Shown: one piece after another, positions 1 to 10,552 of the stretch | Layout: each line of letters starts with the position of its first letter | How positions within the stretch are numbered: position 1 is the stretch's first letter | Assembly (NCBI RefSeq): GCF_007644045.2 | Contig: NZ_VMDW02000112.1 | Coordinates: forward strand, 1 to 56,168 | Reading direction: 5' to 3' | Source: Vogesella urethralis | GTDB lineage: Bacteria > Pseudomonadota > Gammaproteobacteria > Burkholderiales > Chromobacteriaceae | Length of the DNA: 56,168 nucleotides | Position numbers and translations under genes: made by a program | Notes under the pieces: generated by a model | Told to the model about the DNA's origin: nothing | Seen by the model: only the letters and a program-made list of their open reading frames with translations | Databases searched by the model: none

Positions 1-1
1 G

Positions 2-67
2 CGCCTGCGGCTTATGCCGGGCTACGGCTATCGATCTGGCAGCTGGCGGTTGGCAATGCTGTCATGA
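2..67 (+). CDS. Possible 3' end of an upstream gene (partial)
   Basis: An open frame enters from the left edge and stops at TGA 65-67, directly before a terminator with a T-run on the plus strand. The 21 visible residues end in WRLAMLS and resemble nothing I recognise. The placement of stop and terminator is what a plus-strand gene convergent with pssA would show, but two other frames are also open here, so the call is weak. Confidence 0.25.
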   Translation, partial: RLRLMPGYGYRSGSWRLAMLS

Positions 68-93
68 AAAAGCCCGCTGGCGCGGGCTTTCTA
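67..93. terminator. Bidirectional intrinsic terminator after pssA
   Basis: AAAGCCCGC (69-77) pairs with GCGGGCTTT (82-90) around a TGGC loop. A-runs and T-runs flank the stem, so it can stop pssA transcripts on the minus strand and anything arriving on the plus strand. Confidence 0.8.
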
Positions 94-107
94 TTCTTTG
101 TTGGTAC

Positions 108-1454
108 TCAGAGCAGGCGGTGGAAGAGCTTGTCGAGCCGGAAGCGGTTGAGTCTGGCCAGCAGCTTGCGCACTTTGTCGGGATAGTGCTCCAGGCGTTC
201 CAGCTGGCGGTAATGGCTGAGTACGCTTGTGTGCTGGCGGATATTGGCCAGTTCGCGCTCGGTGATGCTTTGTAGTTGACCGTGCTGGTCGTGGATGAGC
301 AGGCCGTTTTCCAGGTCGAGCCGGAAGGCGCGCGGGTTGAGGTTGTTGCCGGTGATCAGCTGCAGGTGCTGGTCTACCCATACCCCCTTCAGGTGATAAC
401 TGTTATCGCCGTCTTTCCACAGCCTTAGCTGGAGCTGTCCCCGGTCGATGGCCCCCTGATGCTGCCGGGCGAAGCGGCGCAGGTTCATTTCGTACAGGTA
501 CGGCAGGCCGCCGATTACCTTGAACGGCTCGCTGGGCGGGATGTAAAAGTCGTTGGCAGTCTTGTCGCCGACGATGATTTCCACCTGCACGCCCCGCACT
601 AGTGCCTGATCGATCGCCTTCAGCAGCGGTTTGGGCAGGTTGAAATATGGGGTGCAAATGCTGATGCGTTGCTGGGCGCTGTGCAGCAGGCGTTCCAGTA
701 GTTTGTTGAAGCGGTTATTGCGGCCAACACCGACTATCGGGTGGATGCTGAGCCCGCTATTGCAGGGAGCACTATCGACCACTTGGTATTGGCTGCGCGC
801 CAGCTGTTTGCGGAACAATCGGGTAGCGCGGTTCTGGCTGCCTTTGTCGACGGTGATGGGCTGATCCAGGCGTAGTACGGCAGGCGCTGCGGCCAGATAG
901 TCGAGCATGTACCCGGACAGGCTATCTGCCAGCGCCGGGCTGTGAATCAGATGGTAGCGGTCAAAGCGGTAGCGTTCGCCGACGTGCAGGTAGACATTGT
1001 TGAGGCTGGCGCCGCTGTATAGCACGGTATCGTCGACGACGTAGCCTTTCAGGTGCATGACACCAAACAGCTCGCGGGTTTGCACCGGTACGCCATAAAT
1101 GGCCAGCCTTGGCTGCGGATGAGCTTGTGCCTGTTGGCGGTACCAGGCGGCATTGCCTTCCTGTTTGCCATGCCCGATGAGGCCGCGGCGGGCGCGGTGT
1201 GCATCGACAAACAGTTTGATGTCCAGGCGCGGGTTGGCCGCCGCCGCTGCGTACAGTGCATCCAGGATCTGCTGGCCGCCTTCGTCTTGTTGCAGGTACA
1301 GCGCGCACAGGTGGATACGGCGCTTGGCTTGCCGGATCAGCGCCAGCAGGTGTTCTCGGTAATCGGCGGCGTGGTGCAGGATGCTGACTGCGTCGGGGGC
1401 AAGGGAAATGCCGGGCAGCGAGCGCAGGGGATCGGTTGGCGCAAGAAACAGCAT
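108..1454 (-). CDS. pssA: CDP-diacylglycerol--serine O-phosphatidyltransferase (type I)
   Basis: This enzyme condenses CDP-diacylglycerol with L-serine to phosphatidylserine, the precursor of phosphatidylethanolamine; it belongs to the phospholipase D superfamily and acts at the inner face of the membrane. The 448-residue length matches E. coli PssA (about 451). Two HxK motifs are visible: HLKGYVVDD near residue 134, followed by GASLNN, and YHLKGVWVD near residue 355, followed by GNNLN. There is no signal peptide or membrane span, as expected for this peripheral type. It appears to be a single-gene unit with its own terminator at 67-93. The ATG at 1454 is preceded by AAGG a few bases upstream. 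Confidence 0.93.
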   Translation of the reverse strand: MLFLAPTDPLRSLPGISLAPDAVSILHHAADYREHLLALIRQAKRRIHLCALYLQQDEGGQQILDALYAAAAANPRLDIKLFVDAHRARRGLIGHGKQEGNAAWYRQQAQAHPQPRLAIYGVPVQTRELFGVMHLKGYVVDDTVLYSGASLNNVYLHVGERYRFDRYHLIHSPALADSLSGYMLDYLAAAPAVLRLDQPITVDKGSQNRATRLFRKQLARSQYQVVDSAPCNSGLSIHPIVGVGRNNRFNKLLERLLHSAQQRISICTPYFNLPKPLLKAIDQALVRGVQVEIIVGDKTANDFYIPPSEPFKVIGGLPYLYEMNLRRFARQHQGAIDRGQLQLRLWKDGDNSYHLKGVWVDQHLQLITGNNLNPRAFRLDLENGLLIHDQHGQLQSITERELANIRQHTSVLSHYRQLERLEHYPDKVRKLLARLNRFRLDKLFHRLL

Positions 1455-1504
1455 GAGGCCTTAATCGGGTTGGAATGCGATTAAAGCATGCTACCACCAG
1501 TGAT

Positions 1505-1534
1505 AAAAAAAAGGGCCGGTTTCCCCGGCCCCTT
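1505..1534 (-). terminator. Intrinsic terminator of the potF-like gene
   Basis: A GGGCCGG/CCGGCCCC stem is followed, in the minus-strand sense, by eight T residues (the A-run at 1505-1512). It starts four bases after the potF stop codon. Confidence 0.85.
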
Positions 1535-1538
1535 GTGC

Positions 1539-2636
1539 TTATTTGCCTGTCTTGAACTCTTGCCACAGGCGGGTGGTAAGGCGCTGGGTCTTGGCATCCA
1601 TCGAGGGCATCACGAAGCTCTTGGCGACCACGTCCTTGCCCGGGAAGATAGACGGGTTGGACAGGTGCTTCTTGTCGATGAACTGGCGGGCGGCCAGGCT
1701 GCCGGGGGCGTAAGTCACGGCGTTGGCGTTGGCCGCAGACACTTTCGGGTCCAGCACGTAGTTGATGTACGCCAGGGCGTTGTCGACGTTCTTGGCGTCT
1801 TTCGGGATGACCATGCTGTCAACCCAGATGCCGACGCCGGCTTTCGGTACCAGCGGCTGGATCTTCACGCCATTCTTGGCTTCTTCGGCGCGGGTCTTGG
1901 CGATGTTCAGGTCACCACCGTAGCCCAGTACCAGACACAGCGAGCCGCCGGACAGTTCGTTGATGTAACCGGACGACGAGAAGCGGGTGATGTACGGGCG
2001 CAGCGGCTTCAGCAGGGCAGCGGCGGCTTTGTAATCGGCCTCATTGGTGGTGGCCGGGTTTTTGCCCATGTAGTGCAGCACGATGGGGAACACTTCAGCC
2101 GGGGAGTCCAGCATGCTGACGCCGCAGCTTTTCAGCTTGGAGACGTTCTCGGCCTTGAACAGCAGGTCCCACTCGTTGGCCGGCAGCTTGCCGCCCAGCG
2201 CCTTGTTGACCTTGTCGCTGTTGATGCCGATGGTGTTCATGCCCCAGAAGTAGGGCACGGCAAACTTGTTGCCCGGGTCGAAGCTGGTCATCAGCTTCAT
2301 CAGTTCCGGGTCCAGGTCTTTGTAGTTAGGGATCTTGGCCTTGTCGATCGGCTGGTACAGGTTGGCCTGGATCTGTTTGGCGAGGAAGGTATTGGACGGG
2401 TGTACCAGATCGTAGCCGGACTTGCCGGTCAGCATCTTGGCCTGCAGGATCTCGTTGCTGTCGTAGACGTCGTAGCGCACCTTGATGCCGGTGCTTTTCT
2501 GGAAGTTCGGCAGCGTGGACTCGGCAATGTAGTCCGACCAGTTGTAGACGTTCAGCTCCTTGCTGGCGGCCAGGGCGGTACCGGATACGGCGGTGAGAGC
2601 CAGCGTGGTGGCCAGAGCCAGAGTGGTTTGCTTCAT
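1539..2636 (-). CDS. potF: Polyamine (putrescine) ABC transporter periplasmic binding protein
   Basis: Solute-binding protein that captures putrescine or a related polyamine in the periplasm and hands it to an ABC permease. The product (365 aa from this start) opens with a clear Sec signal peptide (KQTTLALATTLALTAVSG, cleavage around ALA-AS) and continues with LNVYNWSDYI, the hallmark start of mature PotD/PotF proteins. The ATG at 2636 is chosen over the TTG one codon upstream because AAGGAG lies 5-10 bases before it. No permease or ATPase genes lie next to it, so it is an orphan binding protein here, but the ligase upstream makes a polyamine-use theme likely. A GTTGGCCGCA repeat copy sits in the gene at 1728-1737, encoding Ala-Ala-Asn. 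Putrescine versus spermidine specificity cannot be decided from sequence alone. Confidence 0.88.
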   Translation of the reverse strand: MKQTTLALATTLALTAVSGTALAASKELNVYNWSDYIAESTLPNFQKSTGIKVRYDVYDSNEILQAKMLTGKSGYDLVHPSNTFLAKQIQANLYQPIDKAKIPNYKDLDPELMKLMTSFDPGNKFAVPYFWGMNTIGINSDKVNKALGGKLPANEWDLLFKAENVSKLKSCGVSMLDSPAEVFPIVLHYMGKNPATTNEADYKAAAALLKPLRPYITRFSSSGYINELSGGSLCLVLGYGGDLNIAKTRAEEAKNGVKIQPLVPKAGVGIWVDSMVIPKDAKNVDNALAYINYVLDPKVSAANANAVTYAPGSLAARQFIDKKHLSNPSIFPGKDVVAKSFVMPSMDAKTQRLTTRLWQEFKTGK

Positions 2637-2764
2637 CAAGTTCTCCTTGCAGTGTGACTGCTTATTTCATGTCGCGGCTTGATTATGCCGATGGGCCAAT
2701 TAAAAACCTTTGCACAAAATTGCTCAACTACTACCTGACGCAGCCCGCATTGTAGCGTGCGGGG

Positions 2765-4051
2765 TCAGGCTTGGGGGGCGAGATACGCCCATTCCCAGGG
2801 GGTAACCTGTTGCTGGAAATGTGCCTGCTCAAGCTGTTTGAGCTCGGCGAATACCTGACAGAACCCGCTGCCCAGCAGTTCCTGCAGCGCGTCGCAGGCT
2901 TGCAGCGCGGCTAGCGCTTTGGCCTGGCTATCCGGCAAGGTGGCTGCTGCCGCGTAGGCGCTGTTGCTGCACGGTGGCGTGGCCTCGCGTTGTTCACGGA
3001 TGCCAAGCAAGCCGCAGGCCAGGGTGGCCGCCAGTGCCAGGTAGGGGTTGGCGTCGATACCGGGCAGGCGGTTTTCCACGCGCCGGGCTTGCGGGCCGCT
3101 TTCCGGCACCCGCAGGCCGCAGGTACGGTTGTCGTAGCCCCATTCCACGTTGATGGGCGCGGCGGTGTGCGGCGCCAGCCGGCGATAGGCATTGGGGTTG
3201 GCCGCAAACAGCAGCATGGCGTGCGGCAGATAGTGTTGCAGGCCCGCGATATAGTGGCGGAAGCGCGGATGCTCGCTGCCGTCTGCCTGGCTGAAGGCAT
3301 TGCGGCCATCGCTGTCCAGCAAGCTCTGGTGGATATGCATGGCGCTGCCGGCGTGGCGGGCAAACGGCTTGGCCATGAAGCAGGCCTGCAGACCGTGCTG
3401 GCGCGCCAGGTTGCGTAGCGTGCGTTTGAGCAAAAACACCTGGTCGGCCAGTTGTAGCGCCGGGCCGTGCTGCAAGTTCAGCTCGTACTGGCCGTTGCCT
3501 ACCTCGTGCAGCAGGGTGTCGGTGGCGATGCCTTGCTGGTGGCAGTGCTGTTCCAGCTCGGCAAAGAAGGCTTCGTGTTGCCAGGCGTGGTCCAGCGCAT
3601 AGGCCGGCGATACCGGCTCGTTCTGGCTGCCGTCGGCGGCCAACAGGTAGAACTCGATTTCCGGCGCCACGACCGGTGTCAGGCCATCGGCCGCAAACGC
3701 GGCCAGCACACGTTTGAGCACGTTGCGAGGCGCAAACGGCACCGGCGCGCCCTGGCGGTCGTGACAGTCGTGGATAAGCTGGGCAATACGTCGCCCCGTG
3801 CTGGGCTTGAGGCTCAGCGTTGTATCGTCGGGCAGCAAAACCAGATCGGGGTCGGTTTCGGGTACCAGCTGTTGTTGCGGGTCGCCCATCCAGCTCTGGA
3901 TCAGGCTGACTTGCGGAAAGCGCAACTCGCCGCTGGCGGGGTAGTGGCTAACCGGTACCAGTTTGCCGCGCGCCTGGCCGTTGAGGTCGGCAAACAGGCA
4001 TTCAATGTGGGTGATGGCGTGCTGTTGCAGCCAGTCGTGCAGGGTGCTCAT
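2765..4051 (-). CDS. Glutamine synthetase family protein, PuuA-like gamma-glutamylpolyamine synthetase
   Basis: ATP-dependent ligase of the GlnA superfamily, 428 aa from the ATG at 4051, which has an AAGGA ribosome site upstream; longer starts read into non-coding leader. It has the short beta-grasp N-domain (ECLFADLNGQARGK) and the catalytic barrel with APEIEFYLL, GNGQYELNL, GSAMHIHQSL and RVENRLPG. The length and the RGK-P segment fit the gamma-glutamylputrescine/polyamine group rather than true GlnA (about 470 aa, with an adenylylation tyrosine loop). The potF-like gene lies 130 bp downstream on the same strand, supporting a role in polyamine catabolism. Repeat copy GTTGGCCGCA at 3197-3206. 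Substrate specificity is inference. Confidence 0.82.
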   Translation of the reverse strand: MSTLHDWLQQHAITHIECLFADLNGQARGKLVPVSHYPASGELRFPQVSLIQSWMGDPQQQLVPETDPDLVLLPDDTTLSLKPSTGRRIAQLIHDCHDRQGAPVPFAPRNVLKRVLAAFAADGLTPVVAPEIEFYLLAADGSQNEPVSPAYALDHAWQHEAFFAELEQHCHQQGIATDTLLHEVGNGQYELNLQHGPALQLADQVFLLKRTLRNLARQHGLQACFMAKPFARHAGSAMHIHQSLLDSDGRNAFSQADGSEHPRFRHYIAGLQHYLPHAMLLFAANPNAYRRLAPHTAAPINVEWGYDNRTCGLRVPESGPQARRVENRLPGIDANPYLALAATLACGLLGIREQREATPPCSNSAYAAAATLPDSQAKALAALQACDALQELLGSGFCQVFAELKQLEQAHFQQQVTPWEWAYLAPQA

Positions 4052-4374
4052 GGGCAGGGTTCCTTGAAAGTGTCGAGACGATAGCCGGTGCCAACAGGCC
4101 GGCATTGCCGGTGGCACTTAGCGGTTGCTCGAACACGCCCAGGGAAACATGGCAAGGAATGCGTACGGTACAAAGCGGTAGCAGGTAACGCATGACAGGC
4201 CCTTGCGGAGGAGACAGCCCACAGTTTTAGGGGCTGCCAGTGTTGGGTGTCAATTATATTTAACGGTTTTGTATGGTTATGCAAAGCGATGTGACAACGA
4301 TGCGACGGTGAGCCGTGCGCGGCGACGGGAAATGTGCAAAAATCCTGCCAACTAACGAATTTGCAGGTTTTTCC
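4052..4374. other. 323-bp divergent intergenic region (PuuA-like / rppH)
   Basis: No gene is supported here. The region carries the leaders and promoters of two divergent genes and is AT-richer around 4245-4290. A small inverted repeat, CAGCCC (4216-4221) with GGGCTG (4232-4237), lies in what would be the 5' leader of the PuuA-like gene. I see no riboswitch class that I recognise. Confidence 0.5.
4345..4371 (+). promoter_or_regulatory. Hairpin immediately upstream of rppH
   Basis: CCTGC pairs with GCAGG across a 14-base spacer, with A-rich and T-rich arms on the outside, ending only a few bases before the rppH ATG at 4375. It looks like an attenuator or a start-masking hairpin, but the stem is short. 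Confidence 0.3.
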
Positions 4375-4914
4375 ATGCTGGACCGGGACGGATACCGCCC
4401 CAATGTCGGAATCATCCTCATCAATCACAAGCATGAGGTGTTCTGGGGCAAGCGGGTGCGCGAGCACTCGTGGCAGTTTCCGCAAGGAGGCATCAAACCT
4501 GGCGAAAGCCCCGAGGCCGCGATGTATCGCGAGCTGCTGGAAGAAGTGGGCTTGCTGCCGCAACACGTCAAGATCCTGGGTCGCACCCGCGACTGGCTGC
4601 GCTACGACGTACCCACCAACTGGGTGCGTCGCGAGTGGCGCGGTAGCTATCGCGGGCAAAAGCAGATCTGGTTCTTGCTGAAGCTGGTAGGCCGGGATTG
4701 CGATGTATGCCTTCGTGCGACCAATCACCCCGAATTTGACGGCTGGCGCTGGAATGATTACTGGGCGCCGGTCGACGCGGTGATCGAGTTCAAGAAAGAC
4801 GTCTACGAGCGGGCGCTCACCGAGCTGACCCGTTTCCTGAAAGGGGTAGAAAGCCGTCGTGATTACCTGGCGCGCATCGCCGGGGACGCGCCGAGCTTGC
4901 CAGACGAGGGCTAA
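4375..4914 (+). CDS. rppH: RNA pyrophosphohydrolase (Nudix)
   Basis: Removes pyrophosphate from the 5' triphosphate end of transcripts, which lets RNase E start mRNA decay. The 179-aa product begins [15 protein letters not shown] as RppH proteins do and has the full Nudix box [23 protein letters not shown] at residues 38-60. The ATG at 4375 is preferred because an upstream in-frame GTG (4315) would add residues with no counterpart in the family. The stop is three bases before the TTG start of the next gene, so the two are probably co-transcribed. Confidence 0.93.
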   Translation: MLDRDGYRPNVGIILINHKHEVFWGKRVREHSWQFPQGGIKPGESPEAAMYRELLEEVGLLPQHVKILGRTRDWLRYDVPTNWVRREWRGSYRGQKQIWFLLKLVGRDCDVCLRATNHPEFDGWRWNDYWAPVDAVIEFKKDVYERALTELTRFLKGVESRRDYLARIAGDAPSLPDEG

Positions 4915-4917
4915 GGC

Positions 4918-5544
4918 TTGCATACCGAACCTTTGCCACGGCCACGCACTGCGTTTGCAGTCGTGGCCGTTGTCGCTGCCTGGTCTGCCTGGCAGCCACA
5001 TGACACCACTACCTGGTGGATGGAGGCCATTCCGGCCGTCGTCGGCCTGCCGCTGGCGTGGTTATGCTGGGGCCGTTACCCGTGGACCAGGTTGGCCGCA
5101 TGGGCGATGGCGCTGCACGCCATCATCCTGCTGGTGGGCGCGCACTACACCTACGCGCTGACGCCGCTGGGCTTCTGGCTGCAGGACGCGTTTGATTTCA
5201 GCCGCAACCACTACGACCGTATCGGCCATCTGGCGCAGGGCTTCTTTCCTGCCATCCTGGCGCGGGAAGTGATCCAGCGCGGTACCGGCCTGGCCGGCCG
5301 CTGGCTGGCGTTTCTGGCAACCTGCTTCTGCCTGGCGTTCTCGGCGTTTTACGAATTGATCGAATGGTGGGCCGCGCTGGCCCTGGGCGCCGGTGCCGAC
5401 GCGTTCCTCGCCACGCAGGGCGACCCGTGGGACACCCAGTGGGACATGTTCCTGGCGCTGTGTGGCGCCATCCTGGCCCAGCTGCTGCTGGCCCGCCGTC
5501 ACCAACAACAACTGGCGTCGCTGCTGCGGCGCCCATCGTGCTGA
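4918..5544 (+). CDS. DUF2238 family integral membrane protein (YjdF-like)
   Basis: A 208-aa protein with about five to six hydrophobic spans and the conserved segments FDFSRNHYDRIGHLAQGF and SAFYELIEWW, plus DPWDTQWDM, typical of the DUF2238/YjdF membrane family. No biochemical role is established for the family. The start is a TTG at 4918, supported by GAGG about 8 bases upstream in the end of rppH; the next candidate start would remove the first residues of the N-terminal hydrophobic segment. It sits tightly between rppH and parE. Repeat copy at 5091-5100, read as Leu-Ala-Ala with TTG and GCA, codons that the gene otherwise rarely uses. Confidence 0.78.
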   Translation: MHTEPLPRPRTAFAVVAVVAAWSAWQPHDTTTWWMEAIPAVVGLPLAWLCWGRYPWTRLAAWAMALHAIILLVGAHYTYALTPLGFWLQDAFDFSRNHYDRIGHLAQGFFPAILAREVIQRGTGLAGRWLAFLATCFCLAFSAFYELIEWWAALALGAGADAFLATQGDPWDTQWDMFLALCGAILAQLLLARRHQQQLASLLRRPSC

Positions 5545-5551
5545 CAGACAC

Positions 5552-7519
<1,968 letters not shown>

Positions 7520-7546
7520 GCCCGCCCGCTATTGCGCTCATCTCCG

Positions 7547-7577
7547 GCCCTGCTTGCTGTTGCATGCAGGGCTTTTT
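7547..7577 (+). terminator. Intrinsic terminator of parE
   Basis: GCCCTGC (7547-7553) pairs with GCAGGGC (7566-7572) and is followed by five T residues. It lies 27 bp after the parE stop. Confidence 0.75.
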
Positions 7578-7600
7578 GCTGGCCGGCCGACGGCGGTAAG

Positions 7601-7610
7601 GTTGGCCGCA
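7601..7610 (+). repeat. GTTGGCCGCA repeat, intergenic
   Basis: Exact copy in the 13-base form AAGGTTGGCCGCA, between the parE terminator and the phosphofructokinase gene. Confidence 0.9.
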
Positions 7611-7682
7611 GCCGCTTGCGCCAGCGCAAGGCGAGGTGGCTGTCTGGTACTACAATGGTCTGCATCCATCCGGGAGATCATC

Positions 7683-8888
7683 ATGCCACGCCTGCTCTAT
7701 CTGCAATCCGGCGGCCCTACCGCCGTCCTCAACCGTTCGGCGCAAGGCGTCATCGAAACCGCGCGTACCCTTGGCGTGCCGGTCTGCGCGGCGGCCAACG
7801 GCCTGGCCGGCTTGCTGGCAGGCCAGCTGTACGACTGCAGCGCGGCAGCGGCGGCCAACATCCAGCGCCTGGGCTGGCTACCCGGCGCCAGCTTCGGTAC
7901 CAGCCGCCAGATTCTGGCACCGTACGCGGCCGACCCGCAGTCGTGGCAGCAGCTGGCCGACGTGCTGCGCCGCTTCGATATCGGCTATGTGCTGCTCAAC
8001 GGCGGCAACGGTTCGATGGAAACCGCGCTGGCGCTGGGCGAGCTGGCACAACGTTTCGACCTGCCATTGCAAGCGTTGGGCGTGCCCAAAACCATCGATA
8101 ACGACCTGGAAGGCACCGACTTCAGCCCCGGCTTTCCGTCGGCAGCCAAATATCTGGCCAGCAGCCTGCGCGAGGTCATCCACGATATGCGCAGCATGGC
8201 GCGCGGCCGGGTATTCATCATGGAAACTATGGGTCGCCACGTCGGCTGGTTGGCCGCAGCCTGCAGCCTGGCGGCGCCGGATGGCGAGCCGGCGCCCTTG
8301 CTGTTGCTGCCCGAAGTAGCGTTTGACGAGGCCCGCGTACTGCAGGCGGTGCAGCAACGGCTGGCGCGGGACGGTTACTGCGCCATTGCGGTGGCCGAGG
8401 GGTTGCGCCAGGCCGATGGCCGTTTCGTGGCGCAGATGCACGCCGACGCGGTGTACGGCCACGAGCAGCTGGGCGGCGCTGGCGCCTGGCTTGCGCAACG
8501 GCTGCAAGCACAGCTGGGCGTGCACGCCCACGTGGCGCTGGTGGACTGCCAGCAGCGCGCCGCCATGCACCTGGCTTCGGCTACCGACGCCAGGCTGGCC
8601 TACGCCGCCGGGGCCGCCTGCGTGCACTGGGCGCTGGCCGGGCAGGGCGGGGTGATGGCAGGTCTGCAGCGCAGTGCGGACGACTGGATCGTGACGCCGG
8701 TGCCACTGGCCACGGTGGCCGGGCTGGAGCGCCGGCTGCCGGCCGCGTTTATCGCGGAGGATGGCCTGGCGGTGACGCCCGCTTTTGCCGAGCACGTGCG
8801 GCCGATGCTGCAAGGCGAAGTGGCACTGCCGTACGTGGACGGTCTGCCGGATTACCGCACGCTGAGCTGGCCGGTGCTCGCAGGGTGA
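7683..8888 (+). CDS. pfp: 6-phosphofructokinase, probably diphosphate-dependent
   Basis: Phosphorylates fructose 6-phosphate to the 1,6-bisphosphate in glycolysis. The 401-aa product shows the PFK signatures: QSGGPTAVLN at the N-terminus, NGGNGSMETA near residue 102, PKTIDNDLEGTD near 137 and METMGRHVGWLAA near 181. The two inserted-length features and PKTIDNDL followed by PGFPSAAKY fit the PPi-PFK/group III clade found in many betaproteobacteria that lack PfkA, although the donor (PPi or ATP) is not proven by the NGGNGS loop. The ATG at 7683 follows GGAG (7672-7675). Repeat copy at 8249-8258 reads Leu-Ala-Ala. Confidence 0.85.
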   Translation: MPRLLYLQSGGPTAVLNRSAQGVIETARTLGVPVCAAANGLAGLLAGQLYDCSAAAAANIQRLGWLPGASFGTSRQILAPYAADPQSWQQLADVLRRFDIGYVLLNGGNGSMETALALGELAQRFDLPLQALGVPKTIDNDLEGTDFSPGFPSAAKYLASSLREVIHDMRSMARGRVFIMETMGRHVGWLAAACSLAAPDGEPAPLLLLPEVAFDEARVLQAVQQRLARDGYCAIAVAEGLRQADGRFVAQMHADAVYGHEQLGGAGAWLAQRLQAQLGVHAHVALVDCQQRAAMHLASATDARLAYAAGAACVHWALAGQGGVMAGLQRSADDWIVTPVPLATVAGLERRLPAAFIAEDGLAVTPAFAEHVRPMLQGEVALPYVDGLPDYRTLSWPVLAG

Positions 8889-8943
8889 CGGCTGCCTAGG
8901 CGGGCGGCATAATGGCAGGCCACCCTCACACCGGACCCTTGCC

Positions 8944-9675
8944 GTGTTTGCTGCCTTCCGCCGATTGCCCGCCAATGATGTTGGCCGCGACTTTGTCGTG
9001 GGTGACGTGCACGGCTGCTTCGAGACGCTATCGCGCCTGCTGGGGCAGGTGCTGTTCGACCCGCAGCGCGACCGCCTGCTGTCGGTGGGCGACCTGGTAG
9101 ACCGTGGCCCCGGCTCGCTGCAGGTGCTGGACTGGCTGGCGCAGATGTGGCTGTTTGCCGTGCGCGGTAACCACGAGCAGATGGCGATCGATTACGACGC
9201 CAGCCCGGCCTGGCGCGAGCGTTACCTGCGCAACGGCGGCGACTGGTTCATCGATATGCCCGACGGCCAGCAGCAACGCTACCGCAGCGTGTTTGCTGCC
9301 ATGCCGCTGGCGATGGAAGTGGAGGTGGGTGGACGCAGCATCGGCCTGATTCATGCCGACTGCCCGGAAGACGACTGGATTGCCTTCCAGGCGCGGCTGG
9401 CTTCCGGCGAGCTGGCGCCGTGTCGCAGTGGCCAGACCGTGCGCCACGAAGCGTTATGGTCGCGGCAACGCCTGCGCGGCGAGCCACGCCAGCGCGTCGC
9501 CGGTATCGATATGTTGTGCGTCGGCCACACCCCGGTGCAGCTGGCGCGGCAGCGCGACAACGTGCTGTACCTCGACACCGGCGCAGTCTACGGCCGGGCG
9601 CTGACGCTGCTGTGCCTGAACGATATGAGCATCCATACCCTGGCGTGCGACGAGTGCGCTTTCCCCGACGATTGA
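8944..9675 (+). CDS. PPP-family metallophosphatase (serine/threonine phosphatase, PrpA/lambda type)
   Basis: A 243-aa calcineurin-like phosphoesterase with all three signature motifs in order: GDVHG near residue 20, GDLVDRG near 49 and RGNHE near 75. A later GHTPV and LDTGAVYG complete the two-metal site. The family includes bacterial Ser/Thr/Tyr protein phosphatases PrpA/PrpB and ApaH-like diadenosine tetraphosphatases; the spacing and length favour the PrpA/lambda-phosphatase group. The start is a GTG at 8944. It is 55 bp downstream of the phosphofructokinase gene on the same strand. The true substrate is unknown. Confidence 0.85.
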   Translation: MFAAFRRLPANDVGRDFVVGDVHGCFETLSRLLGQVLFDPQRDRLLSVGDLVDRGPGSLQVLDWLAQMWLFAVRGNHEQMAIDYDASPAWRERYLRNGGDWFIDMPDGQQQRYRSVFAAMPLAMEVEVGGRSIGLIHADCPEDDWIAFQARLASGELAPCRSGQTVRHEALWSRQRLRGEPRQRVAGIDMLCVGHTPVQLARQRDNVLYLDTGAVYGRALTLLCLNDMSIHTLACDECAFPDD

Positions 9676-9707
9676 ACCTGCCACCCTTTCCGGGCTGTCA
9701 TGCCCGT

Positions 9708-9717
9708 TGCGGCCAAC
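9708..9717 (-). repeat. GTTGGCCGCA repeat, intergenic
   Basis: Exact copy on the minus strand, between the phosphatase and the binding-protein gene. Confidence 0.9.
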
Positions 9718-9752
9718 TATGCTGAAGCAGCGTTGTCGTGAACGGAGGCCCC

Positions 9753-10427
9753 ATGCTGCGTTGCGTGCTGATAGCCGTGTTGCTTGGCGGCGTGTGCCTG
9801 AACCTGCGTGCGGAAACGGTGCGTTTCTATCTGCCGTCCCTGCCCGGTATCTATGAAGAACGCGACGGCAAGCCGGCCGGCCTGTACGCCGACTTGCTGC
9901 AGCACATGGCCGGCCATGCCGGGGTGAGCTTGTCGATGTTCATCGCCAGCCGCCCGCGCATCCAGCAATCGATGCAGCTGCAAGACGATGCCTGCAGTGC
10001 GGTGACGCTACCGGCCAACGTGCCGGCGCCAGCAGGCATGCAGTACGTGTTTCCGATGGGGCAGACGCAGGCGCAGCTGTTCACTCGCCCTGGCGACGCC
10101 CTGGCCCTTAGCGAGCTGGCGACAGTCACGCTGACGCAGCAGATGGTGTTTGGCGAAGGCGTGGCCAGCGTGTTGCAGCAACGCGGGCTGCCGGTGCCGG
10201 CACGCAGCCAGTCGTTGCAGGAGGCCGTGGCCATGCTGCAGGGGCAGCGTATCCGGGTGCTGTTTGCCACCCGTGCCGCGCTGTCGCGGCTGGCGCCAGG
10301 CACCTTGGCGGCCGGCCCGGAACTGGGCGCGCTGGTGTCGTGGTTTACCTGTTCGGTGCACATGCCGCCGGCCATGGTGCAGCGCCTGGCCAGCGCCTGG
10401 CGCCAGGTGCCGCTGCCCCGTTTTTAG
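9753..10427 (+). CDS. Small periplasmic substrate-binding-like protein
   Basis: A 224-aa secreted protein. A signal peptide (LRCVLIAVLLGGVCLNLRAE) is followed by VRFYLPSLPGIYEERDGKPAGLYADLLQHMA, the usual opening of amino-acid-type (SBP_bac_3) solute-binding proteins. No transporter genes lie nearby, and the ligand is unknown. Many stand-alone members of this kind in betaproteobacteria are of unknown function. The ATG at 9753 is chosen because GGAGG is 5 bases upstream; a GTG at 9738 would lie before that site. Confidence 0.7.
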   Translation: MLRCVLIAVLLGGVCLNLRAETVRFYLPSLPGIYEERDGKPAGLYADLLQHMAGHAGVSLSMFIASRPRIQQSMQLQDDACSAVTLPANVPAPAGMQYVFPMGQTQAQLFTRPGDALALSELATVTLTQQMVFGEGVASVLQQRGLPVPARSQSLQEAVAMLQGQRIRVLFATRAALSRLAPGTLAAGPELGALVSWFTCSVHMPPAMVQRLASAWRQVPLPRF

Positions 10428-10428
10428 G

Positions 10429-10462
10429 GCCCGACAAGCTTCCCGCTGCGGCGTTGTCGGGC
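10429..10462 (+). terminator. Hairpin after the binding-protein gene
   Basis: Perfect 9-bp stem GCCCGACAA/TTGTCGGGC, loop of 16, starting two bases after the stop codon. There is no T-run, so it may be a processing or Rho-related hairpin rather than a simple terminator. Confidence 0.45.
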
Positions 10463-10552
10463 TGGCGCCGGGCATCGCCCAGCGCAGCGCCGATCTGTAC
10501 ATTGGATAACTTCCCGCTCCTGCGCTGCTGCAAGCAAGCGTGTCAACAGGCT

